Source: Dehalococcoidia bacterium (GTDB taxonomy: Bacteria; Chloroflexota; Dehalococcoidia; SpSt-223). Taken from it: a DNA stretch of 62,126 nucleotides. Below the pieces are notes generated by a model that was given only the letters and a program-made list of their open reading frames with translations, did no database searches and was not told the origin of the DNA. Both the position numbers and the translations under genes were made by a program. Position 1 is the first letter of the stretch. The number at the start of each line of letters is the position of its first letter. Of this stretch, positions 61,112 to 62,126 are shown in pieces. The stretch lies in contig BPIC01000003.1 of assembly GCA_026003895.1 (NCBI GenBank), positions 113,022 to 175,147 of the forward strand, read 5' to 3'.

Positions 61112-61873
61112 CTAATTGGCGAGCAGGCGATCGATTTGCGCAGACAGAATCGACTCCGGCACTTCGCCTTCAGCGGCGTACTGAATCACGCCGTTCCGGT
61201 CGATCAAGTAGAGCGTTGGGAAGCTGGTCACGCCATACAGCCGGGCACCAACGAGGTCGCGGTCGAAGTAATGCGGGTAGGTGGCATTGAACCGGCTCTG
61301 AAATCGCTCGACGTCAGCGATCGAAGACGGCGAGCGTTGGTCCATGCCATTCGGGCTGGCGCTCACCGCAACGATCTGAAGGCGGTCGCCATATTTGCTC
61401 TGGATCTGGCGCAACACCGCTGTCTCGGCTTGGCAGTGTGGGCACCACGTGGCGAAGAACTCGAGCAAGATGGGCTGCCCGCGGAACGCTTCGATCGATC
61501 CCGGCTGGCCATTCATCGTCCAGGTCAAGTTGGGCGCGGGTGTGCCGACGGCAAGGGTGGACGGGGCACGCTGCTGGGCGCCGATGCTCGGTCCGGTGAT
61601 CTCTCCGACAGTGGTGCTGCCGCTGCCGCCGCGATTGCTGAGGGCGTTGTAGGCGATGATCGCGACGAACAGCGCCGCGACTAGCCCGACGGCGATCCAG
61701 CGCCAATCCAGCGAGCGACGCCCGGGCCGCCGATAGACGCGGGATCGACGTGGAGCCACCTTCGCGGGCTGCTCTGGGCTTGCCTTCCCAACGCCCGTAA
61801 GCGCGGCAGCGTTCGGCGCGGCCGCTACCGCCGCACTCGCGCGTGAGCGCGGCCGGGACTTCGACTTCGCCAA
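61112..61873 (-). CDS. TlpA/ResA-like membrane-anchored thioredoxin
   Basis: 253 residues: basic Ala-rich cytoplasmic N-terminus, one membrane helix (59-75), and a thioredoxin domain outside with ATWCPHCQAE (Cys144-x-x-Cys147), cis-Pro in SFPTLYLIDRNG. It reduces or oxidises disulphides outside. TTG 61873 with GGAGG six bases before is the likely start. It diverges from a MauE/DoxX-type gene 24 bases away. Confidence 0.88.
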   Translation of the reverse strand: MAKSKSRPRSRASAAVAAAPNAAALTGVGKASPEQPAKVAPRRSRVYRRPGRRSLDWRWIAVGLVAALFVAIIAYNALSNRGGSGSTTVGEITGPSIGAQQRAPSTLAVGTPAPNLTWTMNGQPGSIEAFRGQPILLEFFATWCPHCQAETAVLRQIQSKYGDRLQIVAVSASPNGMDQRSPSSIADVERFQSRFNATYPHYFDRDLVGARLYGVTSFPTLYLIDRNGVIQYAAEGEVPESILSAQIDRLLAN

Positions 61874-61897
61874 GGCGAACCTCCAGATGGTGCGCGT

Positions 61898-62126
61898 ATG
61901 ATCGACTCGCCGAACTCTACGGCGGTGGTTCGACCAATGGCAAATGTTTCTCGCGATATCGACGTGCCGCGCCCCTTGAACCTGCTCGACTGGCTGCTCG
62001 TCGTCTGTCGGCTTGTTGTCGGAGCAATCTTTCTCCTTGCTGGATTGGCGAAGCTCGCTGAACCCGGCTCCTTTTCCGCAGCGATCGTCGCCTACGGCGT
62101 CCTTCCCGTCGGCCTCGTCTACTGGG
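61898..62126 (+). CDS. MauE/DoxX-like membrane protein, cut by the window end
   Basis: The visible 76 residues have a short N-terminus and LDWLLVVCRLVVGAIFLLAGLAKLAEP, the helix and K-x-x-P/E-x-F block of DoxX/MauE proteins. MauE partners thioredoxin-like proteins in moving reducing power across the membrane, so the pair with the TlpA-like gene makes sense. ATG 61898 is used; ATG 61937 in the same frame is also possible. Confidence 0.75.
   Translation, partial: MIDSPNSTAVVRPMANVSRDIDVPRPLNLLDWLLVVCRLVVGAIFLLAGLAKLAEPGSFSAAIVAYGVLPVGLVYW

Overview
The window is a GC-rich bacterial chromosome segment, densely coded on both strands, with frequent GTG/TTG starts and 1-8 base start/stop overlaps. 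The suf locus order (sufC-sufB-sufD-Rieske ferredoxin-sufS-sufU with a divergent SufR-type regulator), the lipoprotein and Tat-lipoprotein signals, the short YidC without a large periplasmic domain, and the absence of LPS or outer-membrane genes point to a monoderm-like bacterium. My best guess is Chloroflexota; this is inference from gene content, no marker phylogeny was run. I see no rRNA, insertion sequence, CRISPR array or phage module.

Layout. 0-3 kb: DedA protein (cut by the window edge), an alpha/beta hydrolase with a Doc-like Fic protein, and a divergent LytR-CpsA-Psr lipoprotein. 3.4-5.6 kb: a decaying surface-polysaccharide patch, with a methyltransferase broken by a stop and a frameshift, an intact methyltransferase and a frameshifted chain-length-determinant-like gene. 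5.7-13 kb: a peptide/nickel-type binding lipoprotein, a CAT-anticodon tRNA, a membrane-anchored trypsin-like protease divergent from an unknown gene, a SRPBCC protein, a zinc-ribbon protein and a cysteine hydrolase. 12.7-19.4 kb: a GHMP sugar kinase overlapping an MFS exporter, a Tat-exported sulfite-oxidase-family molybdoenzyme, a GNAT acetyltransferase, a MoaB/Mog-type protein and a LysM-M23 cell-wall hydrolase. 19.4-24.6 kb: a PPOX-fold protein, prephenate dehydratase, a secreted repeat protein, a LysR regulator and a GT39-like glycosyltransferase. 25-29.5 kb: the conserved rpmH-rnpA-yidD-yidC-jag cluster, here with a PQQ-type beta-propeller lipoprotein between yidD and yidC, and a DUF3598-like gene diverging from rpmH where dnaA often lies. 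29.5-36 kb: the Fe-S assembly locus with sufR, a good sigma-A-type promoter and a palindromic candidate operator. 36-37.5 kb: a less GC-rich accessory patch (DUF6941-like and two small genes whose start codons overlap head-to-head). 37.5-41.4 kb: pseudouridine-phosphate glycosidase, class V aminotransferase, lysophospholipid-acyltransferase-fold protein and amidohydrolase, tightly packed. 41.5-44.7 kb: a 1040-residue four-part ABC exporter fusion. 44.8-55.1 kb: HdeD-like protein, M20 peptidase, TMEM175 channel, second binding lipoprotein, formate-tetrahydrofolate ligase, D-lactate dehydrogenase, prolyl oligopeptidase and a TPR protein. 55.1-55.7 kb: a gene-poor stretch that starts with an extended -10 promoter and carries a run of perfect hairpins, including a possible H-type pseudoknot. 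55.7-62 kb: NIPSNAP-like protein, methyltransferase, GT2 glycosyltransferase overlapping a radical-SAM/SPASM enzyme, MFS exporter, and a divergent TlpA-like thioredoxin/MauE-DoxX pair (the latter cut by the window edge).

A common -10 of TATACT/TATAGT recurs before many genes, with recognisable -35 boxes at 17 bases in the best cases (before the sugar kinase, sufR and the LysR gene). The most unusual items are the peptidase-MA-like/ABC/cyclic-nucleotide-binding/winged-helix fusion, the hairpin-rich RNA candidate at 55.28-55.38 kb, and the palindrome between sufR and sufC.
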